This document shows positions 29,570 through 39,333 of a stretch of 49,316 nucleotides of DNA, in pieces. The notes under the pieces are model-generated. The model saw nothing but the letters and a program-made list of their open reading frames with translations, was not told the origin of the DNA and did no database searches. Positions within the stretch are counted from its first letter, which is position 1; each line of letters starts with the position of its first letter. The position numbers and the translations under genes were made by a program. This stretch comes from Thermoanaerobaculia bacterium (lineage in GTDB: Bacteria; Acidobacteriota; Thermoanaerobaculia; Thermoanaerobaculales; Sulfomarinibacteraceae). The stretch spans positions 1 through 49,316 of the forward strand of contig JAMOWA010000045.1 of assembly GCA_027061805.1 (NCBI GenBank), read 5' to 3'.

Positions 29570-32500
29570 GGGAGGTGGAGGCGTTCGAGCCGGTGCTCCC
29601 AGGTGATGGAGGCCAGGAGGGTGCCGTCCGGCAGGAGCGCCATGGCCGTCAGGCCGTGGCGCCCCTCCACCACCCGGCGCGCAGGCCGCTCGCCCGACGG
29701 GTCCAGCTCCCAGATCTCGCCGGGCATGGGTGCCGAGGCCAGGAGCGCACCGGAGGGCAGCACGAGGAGGCGCCCCTCCTGCTGGGTTCCCCCGGCCCAG
29801 CCGGGGACGTCCAGCCACCGCCGCACCACGCCGCCGGCCGGGTCCACCAGGGCCACGCGGCCCGCCGAGGGCACCGCCACGGCCAGCGTGCCGTCCATCC
29901 ACGCGAGGCCCGCCACCGGGCCTGGCAGGATCGCCACCTCCCGGAGCTGCCACTCCGGTCCCACGGCCCGCAGCACCCGGCGGTTGCCCGTGTCGGCCAC
30001 CCAGAGCGAGCCGTCCGGCGCGAAGAGCAGGTCCCGGGGACCGAAGAGGTCGGCGCCCACCACCCGCACGGTGCCGCCGGGCTCGAGGAGCTGCACGCGG
30101 CCGTTCCAGGTGTCGGCGACCGCCAGCGTGCCGTCGGGGGCCAGTGCGACGCCGGAGGGCTCCCGGAACTGGCCCGCGGCGGTGCCCTCCCCGCCGAAGG
30201 TCCCGAGGCAGATGCCGCCGGTGGTGAAGAACTGCACCCGGTCGTTCATGGTGTCGGCCACCACGAACCATCCCGCGGGTGAGACCGCGAGGCCGCGGGG
30301 CTCCGCCAGCCGTCCGGGAAGATCCGAGCGCCCCCCGTTCCAGGGAGAGGCGCAGACGCGCCGGGGAACCTCCAGCAGGCGCCCGTCGTCGAGCACGACC
30401 CAGAGGTCACCTGCCCGGCCGGACATGGCCGCCACGGAGGCACCGGGAAGCGCCGGGAGCCATCCCACGATCCCTCCAGCGCTCCGGAGGAGCCCGTGGT
30501 CCGTGAGGGCCCAGAGGTCGGTCCCCTGCCAGGCCAGGGCCCGGACCCGCCCGGCGGGGGCGGGCATGGGCTCGCGCCGCGTCTTCCAGGCCCGCCACAC
30601 CGCGCCGTCCACGGCCCACGCCACCCGGGAGCCGTCGGCGGCCGCGGCCGCGACCGGAACCCGGACCGTCCGCTCCCACCGGACGCCGTCGCGGCTGCGC
30701 CACAGTCCGGCCGGTCCCCAGGTCCAGAGGTCGTCGCCCGCCGTCAGGCCCGTCAGCTCTCCGACCCGGGCCGACTCGGTCCAGCGCGTCACGTGGACGA
30801 GGATGCGCCCGTCGCCGCAGGCCGCCCACAGCCGGCCCGACCACAGGGCCGCACCGGAGGGGGCGCAGGGGGGGGCCGGCACCGCCCGGATGGGGATGCC
30901 GTCGCCGTCGAGCCGGATCACCGAGCCCGCGGAGAGCACCACCACGCCACCGTCACCGGACAGCGTCAGGGAGCGCACCCGCGGTGCGGGCTCCTCGGGT
31001 AGGGTGGCGAGGACGCGGGTTCCCTCCGGGACGGGCGCCGGCTCCCCGGGGGCGGTCCCCCGGGCGGTTGCGGGGAGCACCCGGTAGACCCGCATGCCCT
31101 CCCGGGAGGCCACCTGGACCACGCCGGGAACGCCGCGGAAGGGATCGCCGCCCCGGAGGCCGTAGCGCTCCGTCTCCACCCGGCCCAGCACGATCCACGC
31201 CACCCGGTACCGGTCCAGGATCCTGCGCCGCGCGGTGGGGTCGCCGCCGGCGTAGAGGGTCTCCAGGTCCCGGTTCCTGGCGGCGATCTCCATCCGGTCC
31301 TGGCCGCGCTGCTGGAGGTGCCACTCCCATCCCACCACCGTGGGCTGGCCCGTGTGCATCGCGATCCGGGAGAACTCCCGGTAGGCGGGGCCCGCCGCCT
31401 CGGCCACCACCTCGCCCGGCCGTGCCGTCGCGGCGAGCACCCGGACGGCGAACCATGTCTGCGGGTCCGTCTCCGCGAGGAACGCCTGGCCGTCCAGGGT
31501 CGGACGGGGGGAGACCGCCTTGGGCTGGGCCCATCCCTGGTGGATCCCCAGGGGCAGGTTGACGAGCCCCAGGAGCTCCAGGGGGACCCACAGGAGCACC
31601 GCGGTCCGCCGCACCCGGGGCGCCCCGCGCAGGATCACCAGCGCCAGCGCCACGGCCAGCAGCACCCAGGCGCCGTTGTAGGTCTTGAACAGCGTGTTCA
31701 TGCGGTCGATGAGGGTGAACCGCTCCACACTGGCCACGGCCACCATGGCCAGGGCCGCTAGGGCCCATGCCAGGCGCAGGAGCCCGTCTTCGGCGCGGGC
31801 GGCCGTCACCGCCAGGAAGCCCGCGAGCCCCAGGGCCAGGGCGGCCGCGGAGGAGTGGAGGGTCACGCCCGCCACGGCGCCGAGCACGCCCAGGACCACG
31901 GCGGCCGGAGCCCAGGTCCCCGCGGCGGGGACCGCCGCGGCGGCCACCGGGACCAGGAACACCCCGAAGTGCCGGATCACGGCCCACCAGGGGGCGAAAT
32001 CCTGCCGGTTGAGGGAGACGCCGCCCCCACCCACCCCCGACTGCAGCCAGGCGGCGAGCTCCACCAGGAACGGCGCCGCCGCCACGAGGCTCACCCCGGC
32101 CGCCAGGGCCAGCCGGGCCAGCGCCGGGACGGCCGGGCGCCGCGCCGCCAGGACGCCGGTTCCCAGGGCCGCCGTGAGGACCAGGATGTCCCAGGGGTTG
32201 GTGGCCGCCAGCACGGCCACGCTCACACCGGTGAGCGCCGCGGCCGCGCCCCAGCGCCGGAGGCCGCCCAGCTGCACCGTCACCATCCCCCAGGCCAGGG
32301 CCGCCAGCATCACGGGGAGGGCGATGAAGTGCGCGTGAAGGTCCGCGAACAGGGCGGTCCAGAGCGGGTACTCGTCGATGGCGAAGCCGGGCACCACCCG
32401 GGAGGTGGCCCACCACATGTCGAACCACCGGCCCGCACGGGCCAGGGGCAGCAGCCAGGGCCAGGCCAGGTTGCCGGTCAGGAGCACCAGCAGCGGGAGC

Positions 32501-34992
32501 AGCCAGGCGGCCGCCGCGCGGCGGCGGCGGGCCACCGCCAGGCCGAAGGAGGCCAGCAGGGCCGCCGAGAGGGCGGGGACGGTGGCCGCCATGAGGTTGT
32601 AGCCCACGGCCGCCGTGCAGCCCGCCAGCAGGATGGGGAAGGAGGCCAGCACCTCGCCGAAGTAGTAGTAGTGCAGCGGCAGCCCCGCCATCCACGGCTC
32701 GCCCGGCGGCCAGGACGGCCCCCGCAGGAACGCGTTGAGGAAGGAGAAGTCCATGGGCTTCTCCCCCCAGAAGATGGCCGGGTTGAAGGCCCGGACCACC
32801 AGGAACAGCAGGCCCACCGCGGCCGTCACCCCGGCCACGGTGAGGATGGCCCTCCGCGACCGGCGCCACAGGGCCACCACCTCCCGCGGCCTGGAGGCCG
32901 CCCGCCACGCCCCCGCGGCCACCAGGGCCAGCCAGATCCACGTGGCGGTGGCCGGGGAGACCCGGAGGACCCCGGCCTCGGAGCCCAGCCAGAGGATCCA
33001 CGGCGGGACGATCCACGAGGTGACCAGGGCCGGGCCGAAACCGGCGTCGGGCCAGGACCTGAGCAGGGGGAGCAGCAGGACCCACGCCGCGAGGCCGCCG
33101 GCCAGGAAGGTCAGCACCCACAGGGCCAGGTCCACGAGCTGCCGCACGGTCCCGGGCCGCGCGGGCATGGAGGGGAGCGGGTCCACGAGCCGCCGCTCCA
33201 CGGCGCCCGGACCGAGCCCCTCCAGGAAGGGCAGGGGGCGCTCCACCCTCCGGGACAGGTCGTCGGCGGAGACGGGCTCCACCCGCCTCAGGATCACCAC
33301 CTGGGGGAAGTCGTAGTTGAGGAAGCTCTCGTCTGCCATCTGGACGGGGGACCGGAGGCCCAGGATCCCGGGCTCGCGGTGGACCCGGGTGAGGGGCTCG
33401 AAGCCGGCCTCGCCGGCCAGCAGCAGCCGGTAGAGCCGCCCCGTCCGGGGGTAGCGCTCCGGGTTCGCCAGGATCGAGCGCCGCACCCGGTTCGAGGTGA
33501 GGACCACCCAGTCCGCCCGCTCCAGCCTCCGGCACCACTCCTCCACCTTGGAGCGGTCGTCCGGGAGCTCGTAGGAGGGCAGCTCCACCTGCTCGCAGCG
33601 CACCTCGAGGCGGACGTGCTCGTCCCAGTGTTCCCAGGCCACGGTCTGGCCGGGCTGCACCACCTGTTCGAGCCAGCGGGAGGCCGTGAGGTGGGGGTGG
33701 GGGGTGGCGAAGGCCGCCACGTAGGCCAGACCCCAGACGGCGGTCAGTCCCACCACGGCCGTCCGGAAACGGCGGCCGGGCCGCAGGCGGGTGAGGCCCC
33801 AGGCCGCCACCAGCACGAAGGGCACCACCAGGGGCTCCCAGTAGCGGAGGTACTTCACCTGGAGGGTGGCCAGGCGGGCCGCCATGGGGACGATCCAGGC
33901 GAGCAGCACCAGGAGGAGGGCCGCACCGGGGGACCACCGTCCCTCGAGCCACCGGCGCCACCGGCGGGCCGCGAGCCACAGGCCCGCCGCCGTGCCCAGG
34001 AGGACCGCGGCCAGGAGTGCGGGACCGAGCCCCCAGAGCGCCAGCTCGCGGAGGGGATAGAGGACCGGGAGGGTGTGGCGGTAGACCCTCACGTAGGGCA
34101 GGTCGGCCCGGCCGGCCACCATGGCCACCTGCTGGCCCACGCCCTGGAGCCAGGCCGGGTTCAGGAGGCCCGGGAGGACGGCGAGGCCGCCGGCGCCGGC
34201 CGCCAGGCCCGCCACGGCGGCGGCCGCCCGGCGGAACCCCTCCAGCCGCCCGGCCAGATGGCCGGCGAGGCCCGCCAGCACGAGGCCCGCCAGGGGAAGC
34301 AGGGGAGGACGGCCCCCGGCGAAGGCCCAGGGCTGGCCGAGCCAGAAGGACGCCAGGGCGGCGGTGGCGGCCACCGCGCCCAGGTGGAGGCCGGCGGTCC
34401 AGCCCCGCCGCCGGGCCGCCATCAGGATCCCGGCCGCCAGGGGAACCACGAGGCCCAGTGACGAGACCTTGACCGCCAGGGAGAGGCCCAGCGCGGCGCC
34501 CGCCACCAGGGCCGCGGGCCAGGTGGCGGCCACGGCCAGCCACCAGCAGCTCGCCAGGGCCCCCATGACCCAGCCGGCGTGGTGGGCCTCCACGGTGGCG
34601 TAGTGGGCCTGCTGGAGGTCCAGGGGCACGAAGGCGCCCAGGAGCAGGACGAGGCGGGCCGTCCGGTCCCCCCACGCCCGCCGGGCCATCCACCAGCCCA
34701 GGAGGAGCGCGGCGAGCACCGCGGCCACGGAGAGGATCCTCCCGGCGCGGAGGACCCCGGCGTAGCGCGTGCCGAGCCCCAGTACCGTGGCCACGGCGCG
34801 GATGGCGTGGAAGTGGAGGCTCCCGTAGGCGTAGAAGCCCGGGTCGGCGAACCATCCCCCGGCGTCCTGGGAGACGAAGGCCACCTGGCGCTCGTCGGGG
34901 TGGGGTGACAGCAGGCCCGAGTCCCACCCCAGGGTCACCACCCGGAGGACCAGGATCAGCGCCACCAGCAGCCAGGTTCTCGGCCGTCGCAT
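29566..34992 (-). CDS. Giant membrane protein: GT39-like + DUF2298 (YYY) + NHL beta-propeller
   Basis: 1808 residues. Residues about 1-560 are a polytopic GT-C glycosyltransferase-like module. It starts MRRPRTWLLVALILVLRVVTLGW, has the early acidic SPHPDERQ loop, then many helices and a soluble tail. Residues about 615-1290 match DUF2298 (Chlor_Arch_YYY): FNPAIFWGEKPMDFSFLNAFLRG, GLPLHYYYFGEVLASFP, further helices, and a soluble region ending RYRVAWIVLGRVETERYGL. Residues about 1320-1808 form a beta-propeller with NHL units (RGLAVSPAGWFVVADTMNDRVQFF, SGVALAPDGTLAVADTWNGRVQLL). No Shine-Dalgarno site; TACCCT ends 8 bp before the ATG. A role in lipid-linked sugar transfer or surface glycan work is inference. 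In-frame sequence beyond 34992 is a topA shadow. Confidence 0.85.
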   Translation of the reverse strand: MRRPRTWLLVALILVLRVVTLGWDSGLLSPHPDERQVAFVSQDAGGWFADPGFYAYGSLHFHAIRAVATVLGLGTRYAGVLRAGRILSVAAVLAALLLGWWMARRAWGDRTARLVLLLGAFVPLDLQQAHYATVEAHHAGWVMGALASCWWLAVAATWPAALVAGAALGLSLAVKVSSLGLVVPLAAGILMAARRRGWTAGLHLGAVAATAALASFWLGQPWAFAGGRPPLLPLAGLVLAGLAGHLAGRLEGFRRAAAAVAGLAAGAGGLAVLPGLLNPAWLQGVGQQVAMVAGRADLPYVRVYRHTLPVLYPLRELALWGLGPALLAAVLLGTAAGLWLAARRWRRWLEGRWSPGAALLLVLLAWIVPMAARLATLQVKYLRYWEPLVVPFVLVAAWGLTRLRPGRRFRTAVVGLTAVWGLAYVAAFATPHPHLTASRWLEQVVQPGQTVAWEHWDEHVRLEVRCEQVELPSYELPDDRSKVEEWCRRLERADWVVLTSNRVRRSILANPERYPRTGRLYRLLLAGEAGFEPLTRVHREPGILGLRSPVQMADESFLNYDFPQVVILRRVEPVSADDLSRRVERPLPFLEGLGPGAVERRLVDPLPSMPARPGTVRQLVDLALWVLTFLAGGLAAWVLLLPLLRSWPDAGFGPALVTSWIVPPWILWLGSEAGVLRVSPATATWIWLALVAAGAWRAASRPREVVALWRRSRRAILTVAGVTAAVGLLFLVVRAFNPAIFWGEKPMDFSFLNAFLRGPSWPPGEPWMAGLPLHYYYFGEVLASFPILLAGCTAAVGYNLMAATVPALSAALLASFGLAVARRRRAAAAWLLPLLVLLTGNLAWPWLLPLARAGRWFDMWWATSRVVPGFAIDEYPLWTALFADLHAHFIALPVMLAALAWGMVTVQLGGLRRWGAAAALTGVSVAVLAATNPWDILVLTAALGTGVLAARRPAVPALARLALAAGVSLVAAAPFLVELAAWLQSGVGGGGVSLNRQDFAPWWAVIRHFGVFLVPVAAAAVPAAGTWAPAAVVLGVLGAVAGVTLHSSAAALALGLAGFLAVTAARAEDGLLRLAWALAALAMVAVASVERFTLIDRMNTLFKTYNGAWVLLAVALALVILRGAPRVRRTAVLLWVPLELLGLVNLPLGIHQGWAQPKAVSPRPTLDGQAFLAETDPQTWFAVRVLAATARPGEVVAEAAGPAYREFSRIAMHTGQPTVVGWEWHLQQRGQDRMEIAARNRDLETLYAGGDPTARRRILDRYRVAWIVLGRVETERYGLRGGDPFRGVPGVVQVASREGMRVYRVLPATARGTAPGEPAPVPEGTRVLATLPEEPAPRVRSLTLSGDGGVVVLSAGSVIRLDGDGIPIRAVPAPPCAPSGAALWSGRLWAACGDGRILVHVTRWTESARVGELTGLTAGDDLWTWGPAGLWRSRDGVRWERTVRVPVAAAAADGSRVAWAVDGAVWRAWKTRREPMPAPAGRVRALAWQGTDLWALTDHGLLRSAGGIVGWLPALPGASVAAMSGRAGDLWVVLDDGRLLEVPRRVCASPWNGGRSDLPGRLAEPRGLAVSPAGWFVVADTMNDRVQFFTTGGICLGTFGGEGTAAGQFREPSGVALAPDGTLAVADTWNGRVQLLEPGGTVRVVGADLFGPRDLLFAPDGSLWVADTGNRRVLRAVGPEWQLREVAILPGPVAGLAWMDGTLAVAVPSAGRVALVDPAGGVVRRWLDVPGWAGGTQQEGRLLVLPSGALLASAPMPGEIWELDPSGERPARRVVEGRHGLTAMALLPDGTLLASITWEHRLERLHLP

Positions 34993-35107
34993 CGCCAACG
35001 AGGGTATCGGAACCGGCGGGCCGGTTCCAGGGCCTGTCCATGCCCTGCAGGGGGGACGGCGGGGCCGGAGGGTGGTGCCGGCCGGCGGCCCCCCGCTTGA
35101 CAGCGTG

Positions 35108-35116
35108 TGGTACGGT
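35108..35116 (+). promoter_or_regulatory. Extended -10 box of the topA operon
   Basis: TGGTACGGT fits TGnTAnnnT and lies 20 bp before the topA ATG. TTGACA at 35099 is too close to serve as its -35. A TopA-like strong Shine-Dalgarno (GGAGGAAGG) follows. Confidence 0.4.
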
Positions 35117-35136
35117 GACCGCTCTGGAGGAAGGCC

Positions 35137-37416
35137 ATGGCGTCCAAGCTCCTGATCGTCGAGTCGCCTGCCAAGGCGCGAACCATCGGCAACTACCTGG
35201 GTGACGAGTTCGCCGTGAAGGCGTCCGTGGGCCACGTGCGCGACCTTCCCAAGTCGAAGCTCGGCGTGGACGAGGAGCATGGCTTCGAGCCCCAGTACGT
35301 GGTTCCCGACGCCAAGAAGAAGGTGGTGGAGGAGCTGCGGAAGGCGGCACGCTCGGCCGAGGAGATCTACCTGGCCACCGATCCGGACCGGGAGGGGGAG
35401 GCCATCTCCTGGCACCTGGCCGAGCTGCTGAAGGACCTGAACCACCCCATCCGCAGGGTGGAGTTCCACCAGATCACGAAGCAGGCCGTGCAGGAGGCGG
35501 TGTCCGAGCCCCGGGAGCTGGACATGCCCCGGGTGGACGCCCAGCAGGCCCGGCGCATCGTGGACCGCCTCATGGGCTACCGGATCTCGCCCCTGCTGTG
35601 GCGGGTGGTACGGACGGGGCTCTCGGCGGGCCGGGTCCAGTCGGTGGCCCTGAAGATGATCTGCGACCGGGAGGCGGAGATCGAGGCCTTCGTCCCCGAG
35701 GAGTACTGGCTCGTGGACGCCACGGTCCGCGGGCCCGCCCCACCCCCCTTCAAGGTCCGCCTGGCCAGGCGCAGCGGGAAGAAGTGGCGCCCCACCTCGG
35801 CGGAGGAGGCGGGGGCGGTGAAGGCCGCGCTGGAGGCCGGCCCGCTCACCGTGGCGAAGGTGACCCGCCGGAAGGGGACCCAGAGGCCGCGCCCGCCCTT
35901 CATCACCTCCCACCTCCAGCAGGAGGCCTCCCGGCGCCTGGGCCTGCCCGTGCGCCGGACCATGCAGATCGCCCAGGCCCTCTACGAGGGCGTGGACCTG
36001 GGCTCCCTGGGGCGCTTCGGCCTCATCACCTACATGAGAACGGACTCCGTGCGCGTGGCGCCCGAGGCCGTGGCTGCCGCCCGGTCGCTCATCGCCGCCA
36101 CCTGGGGCGAGGGGGCGCTCCCCGAGAAGCCCAACCACTACACCAACAAGAACGCCTCCCAGGACGCCCACGAGGCCATCCGGCCCACGGACCCCACGCT
36201 GACCCCGGAGAAGGTGGCCCGCTTCCTCAAGCGGGACGAGCTCAGGCTCTACACCCTGATCTGGGAGCGCTTCGTGGCCTCCCAGATGCGGCCGGCCACC
36301 TTCGACGTGACGAAGGTGGAGGTGGCCGCGGGTCCCTACACCCTGGCGGTGGAGGGGAGGATCCTGCTGGACCCCGGCTTCCTCAGGCTGTGGAAGGACA
36401 GCGGGGAGAAGGAGGAGGCCGTGAAGCTCCCCGAGGGCCTCGCCGAGGGGCAGGAGCTCGCCCTGGAGGGGGTGAAGCTCGAGCAGAAGTTCACCCAGCC
36501 CCCCCCCCGTTACACGGAGGCCACCCTGGTGAAGACCCTGGAGGAGAACGGGATCGGCCGCCCGTCCACCTACGCCTCCATCCTCGCCACCATCTCCAGC
36601 CGGGACTACGTCACCAAGGAGAAGAAGACCTTCCGGCCCACGGAGCTGGGGCGGCTGGTCAACGCCCTCCTCACGGACGCCTTTCCCGACATCATCGACG
36701 AGGGCTACACCGCCCGCCTGGAGGAGGAGCTGGACCGGGTGGCAGCGGGCGAGGAGTCGTGGCGGGACCTGGTGGCCCGTTTCCACGAGGCCTTCAGCAG
36801 GGACCTGGAGAAGGCCCGCGAGCGGATGAAGGAGCACCGCCGGGAGCTGGTGGCCACCTCGGAGGCCTGCCCCCAGTGCGGCAAGCCCCTGGTGAAGCGC
36901 TTCTCGAAGTTCGGCGCCTTCCTGGGCTGCTCGGGCTACCCGGACTGCGACTACAAGCGGGACCTGGCCGCGGACCCGGAGGAGCAGGAGTCGGCGGAGG
37001 GCGAGCCCGAGGAGGTCCCCGCCTGCCCCGAGTGCGGGGCACCCATGGTGAAGCGGCGCTCGCGCCGGGGGCCCTTCTGGGGGTGCTCGAAGTACCCGGA
37101 GTGCCGGGGAACGCGGACCCTGGACGGCACGGCCCGTGAGAAGCCGAAGTCCACGGGCGTGCCCTGCCCCATGGAGGGCTGCGAGGGCGAGCTCCTGGCC
37201 AAGCGGTCCCGCTACGGCAAGGTGTTCTACTCCTGCTCCACCTATCCGAAGTGCCGCTTCGCCATGAACGACGAGCCCGTCCAGACCCCCTGCCCGGCCT
37301 GCGGCTTCCCCGTCATGGGGCTCAAGGTCACCAAGCGGTGGGGCCGCCAGCTGGTCTGCCCGGTGAAGGAGTGCGGTCACCGGGAACCCGCGCCGGAGGA
37401 GGCGGACGGGGCGTGA
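35137..37416 (+). CDS. topA: DNA topoisomerase I (type IA)
   Basis: 759 residues. It begins with a TOPRIM domain (LLIVESPAKARTIGNYLG and the DxDxE set in YLATDPDREGEAISWHLAELL). The active-site Tyr is in LITYMRTDSVRVAPEAV. NGIGRPSTYASILATI is the second core signature. The C-terminus carries four zinc-ribbon-like topoisomerase repeats: CPQCGKPLVKRFSKFGAFLGCSGYPDC, CPECGAPMVKRRSRRGPFWGCSKYPEC, a variant CPMEGCEGELLAKRSRYGKVFYSCSTYPKC, and a last CPACG...CPVKECGH. It relaxes negative supercoils. It heads a seven-gene operon; trmFO starts within its stop (GTGA). Confidence 0.96.
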   Translation: MASKLLIVESPAKARTIGNYLGDEFAVKASVGHVRDLPKSKLGVDEEHGFEPQYVVPDAKKKVVEELRKAARSAEEIYLATDPDREGEAISWHLAELLKDLNHPIRRVEFHQITKQAVQEAVSEPRELDMPRVDAQQARRIVDRLMGYRISPLLWRVVRTGLSAGRVQSVALKMICDREAEIEAFVPEEYWLVDATVRGPAPPPFKVRLARRSGKKWRPTSAEEAGAVKAALEAGPLTVAKVTRRKGTQRPRPPFITSHLQQEASRRLGLPVRRTMQIAQALYEGVDLGSLGRFGLITYMRTDSVRVAPEAVAAARSLIAATWGEGALPEKPNHYTNKNASQDAHEAIRPTDPTLTPEKVARFLKRDELRLYTLIWERFVASQMRPATFDVTKVEVAAGPYTLAVEGRILLDPGFLRLWKDSGEKEEAVKLPEGLAEGQELALEGVKLEQKFTQPPPRYTEATLVKTLEENGIGRPSTYASILATISSRDYVTKEKKTFRPTELGRLVNALLTDAFPDIIDEGYTARLEEELDRVAAGEESWRDLVARFHEAFSRDLEKARERMKEHRRELVATSEACPQCGKPLVKRFSKFGAFLGCSGYPDCDYKRDLAADPEEQESAEGEPEEVPACPECGAPMVKRRSRRGPFWGCSKYPECRGTRTLDGTAREKPKSTGVPCPMEGCEGELLAKRSRYGKVFYSCSTYPKCRFAMNDEPVQTPCPACGFPVMGLKVTKRWGRQLVCPVKECGHREPAPEEADGA

Positions 37417-38741
37417 GCGCCGGCCCGGTCCTCGTGGTGGGGGCCGGCCTCGCGGGGAGCGAGGCGGCGTGGCAGCTGGCGGAGGCGGGAGTCGAGGTCC
37501 TGCTGGTGGAGATGCGGCCCGTGCGGCCCACGCCGGTCCACGCCACGGACCGCTTCGCCGAGCTGGTCTGCTCCAACTCGCTCAGGGGGGACGCGCTCAC
37601 CAACGCCGTGGGCCTGCTCAAGCGCGAGATGGAGTCGCTGGGCTCGGTGGTGCTGCGGGCGGCACGGGAGTCCGCGGTGCCCGCGGGGGGCGCCCTGGCC
37701 GTGGACCGCGAGCGCTTCGCCGCCACGGTCACGGAGCTCGTGACGGGGCACCCCCGGATCACCGTGGAACGCCGGGAGGTGACCGCCCTGCCGGAGCCCC
37801 CGGCCATCCTGGCCACCGGACCCCTGACCGCCGAGCCCCTGCACCGCGCGCTGGAGGAGCTGCTCGGCGAGGGAAGCCTGGCCTTCTTCGACGCCGTGGC
37901 ACCCATCGTGGCGGCCGACTCCCTGGACATGGACCGCCTGTTCCGCGCCTCCCGGTGGGGCCGGGGCGGGGGGGACGACTACCTCAACGCCCCCATGGAC
38001 CGGGAGGCGTACGAGCGCTTCGTCCGCGAGCTCCTGGAGGCGGAGAAGGTGCCGTTCCGGGACTTCGAGGCGGAGGCGGCCTGCTACTTCGAGGGCTGCC
38101 TGCCCATCGAGGTGATGGCCGAGCGTGGTCCCGACACCCTCCGCCACGGACCCATGAAGCCCGTGGGCCTCACCGACCCCCGGACCGGCCGGAGGCCGTG
38201 GGCCGTGGTCCAGCTCCGCCAGGACGACCTGGCCGCCGAGCACTGGAACCTTGTGGGCTTCCAGACCAAGCTCACGCGGCCCGAGCAGCGCCGGGTCTTC
38301 CGCATGATCCCCGGCCTCGAGGAGGCCCGCTTCGTCCGGTACGGCATGATCCACCGGAACACCTTCGTCAACGCCCCCGCCCACCTCGACCCCTTCCTCA
38401 GGATCCGGAAGGCCCCGGGCCTCCGGCTGGCGGGCCAGATCACGGGGGTGGAGGGCTACGTGGAGTCGGCGGCCACCGGCCTGCTGGCGGGACGCCTGCT
38501 GGCCGCGGAGCTCCGTGGACGGCACCAGGCGCCGCCCCCCCCGGGGACGGCCCTGGGCGCCCTGGTCCGGCACCTCACCGCCCGCCGTCCGGAGGGCTTC
38601 CAGCCCGCCAACGTCTCCTGGGGGCTGATCCGCTGCCCCCTGGAGCTGATCCACATCCGCGACCGCAACCGGCGGCGGCTGGCCCAGGCGGCGGCCGCGC
38701 TGGAGGCCATCCGGGAGTGGGCGAGGCGGCTCGAGCGGTGA
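37413..38741 (+). CDS. trmFO: Methylenetetrahydrofolate-tRNA (uracil-5-)-methyltransferase TrmFO
   Basis: 442 residues from a GTG overlapping the topA stop. The FAD-binding N-terminus is [38 protein letters not shown], followed by [25 protein letters not shown], the classical TrmFO/Gid block. [16 protein letters not shown] holds the second conserved Cys, and [35 protein letters not shown] and PANVSWGLI confirm the family. It makes m5U54 in tRNA from methylene-THF. Its place between topA and hslV is a known gene order in several phyla. Confidence 0.95.
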   Translation: MSAGPVLVVGAGLAGSEAAWQLAEAGVEVLLVEMRPVRPTPVHATDRFAELVCSNSLRGDALTNAVGLLKREMESLGSVVLRAARESAVPAGGALAVDRERFAATVTELVTGHPRITVERREVTALPEPPAILATGPLTAEPLHRALEELLGEGSLAFFDAVAPIVAADSLDMDRLFRASRWGRGGGDDYLNAPMDREAYERFVRELLEAEKVPFRDFEAEAACYFEGCLPIEVMAERGPDTLRHGPMKPVGLTDPRTGRRPWAVVQLRQDDLAAEHWNLVGFQTKLTRPEQRRVFRMIPGLEEARFVRYGMIHRNTFVNAPAHLDPFLRIRKAPGLRLAGQITGVEGYVESAATGLLAGRLLAAELRGRHQAPPPPGTALGALVRHLTARRPEGFQPANVSWGLIRCPLELIHIRDRNRRRLAQAAAALEAIREWARRLER

Positions 38742-38748
38742 GGCCGGC

Positions 38749-38777
38749 TTGCGCCCCGGCCCCGTCCGGGCCACAAT
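38749..38777 (+). promoter_or_regulatory. Possible internal promoter for hslVU
   Basis: TTGCGC (38749-38754), 17-bp spacer, CACAAT (38772-38777), 16 bp before the hslV ATG. It could give hslVU and downstream genes independent (e.g. stress) expression. Confidence 0.4.
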
Positions 38778-38793
38778 CGCGCGGGAGGTGCGC

Positions 38794-39333
38794 ATGAACG
38801 AGTGGCACCACACGACGGTGATCGCCGTCCGGCGCGACGGCGCGGTGGCCCTGGGCTCCGACGGCCAGGTCACCCTGGGCACCACGGTGCTCAAGTCGGG
38901 GGCCTCCAAGGTGCGCCGGCTGGCCGGGGGAAAGGTCCTGGCGGGCTTCGCGGGCTCGGTGGCCGACGCCCTGGCGCTCTTCGCGCGCTTCGAGGCCAGG
39001 CTGGAGGCCTTCGGCCACAACCTGGAGCGGGCCGCCGTGGAGCTGGCCCGCGAGTGGCGGACGGACCGGGCCCTCCGACACCTGGAGGCCATGCTCGTCA
39101 CCGCGGACGCCTCCACCACGCTGCTGGTCTCCGGGACCGGAGAGGTCCTCTCCCCGGACGACGACGTGGTGGCCGTGGGATCGGGTGCGGGCTACGCCCT
39201 GGCCGCCGCCCGTGCCCTCATGCACCACACGCAGCTCGGCGCGGCGGAGGTGGCCCGCGAGGCGCTCCTCATCGCCGCCGGCATCGACATCTACACCAAC
39301 GACCACATCACACTCGAGGAGCTGGGGCCGTGA
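38794..39333 (+). CDS. hslV: ATP-dependent protease subunit HslV (ClpQ)
   Basis: 179 residues. [37 protein letters not shown] aligns directly with E. coli HslV. The catalytic N-terminal Thr would be Thr7, so MNEWHH must be removed, as in HslV forms with a short propeptide. [17 protein letters not shown] and [32 protein letters not shown] complete the proteasome-like fold. It forms the peptidase double ring with HslU. GGGAGGTG precedes the ATG, and hslU starts within its stop (GTGA). Confidence 0.95.
   Translation: MNEWHHTTVIAVRRDGAVALGSDGQVTLGTTVLKSGASKVRRLAGGKVLAGFAGSVADALALFARFEARLEAFGHNLERAAVELAREWRTDRALRHLEAMLVTADASTTLLVSGTGEVLSPDDDVVAVGSGAGYALAAARALMHHTQLGAAEVAREALLIAAGIDIYTNDHITLEELGP

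Noticed and set aside
35099-35116. TTGACA plus TACGGT as a standard promoter for topA
   Set aside because: The spacer would be only 6 bp. Only the extended -10 is kept.
34993-37380. In-frame 796-codon upstream extension of the giant membrane protein frame on the minus strand
   Set aside because: It lies exactly antisense to topA and has the low-complexity composition of a shadow frame. The MRRPRTW start at 34992 begins a sensible hydrophobic N-terminus.
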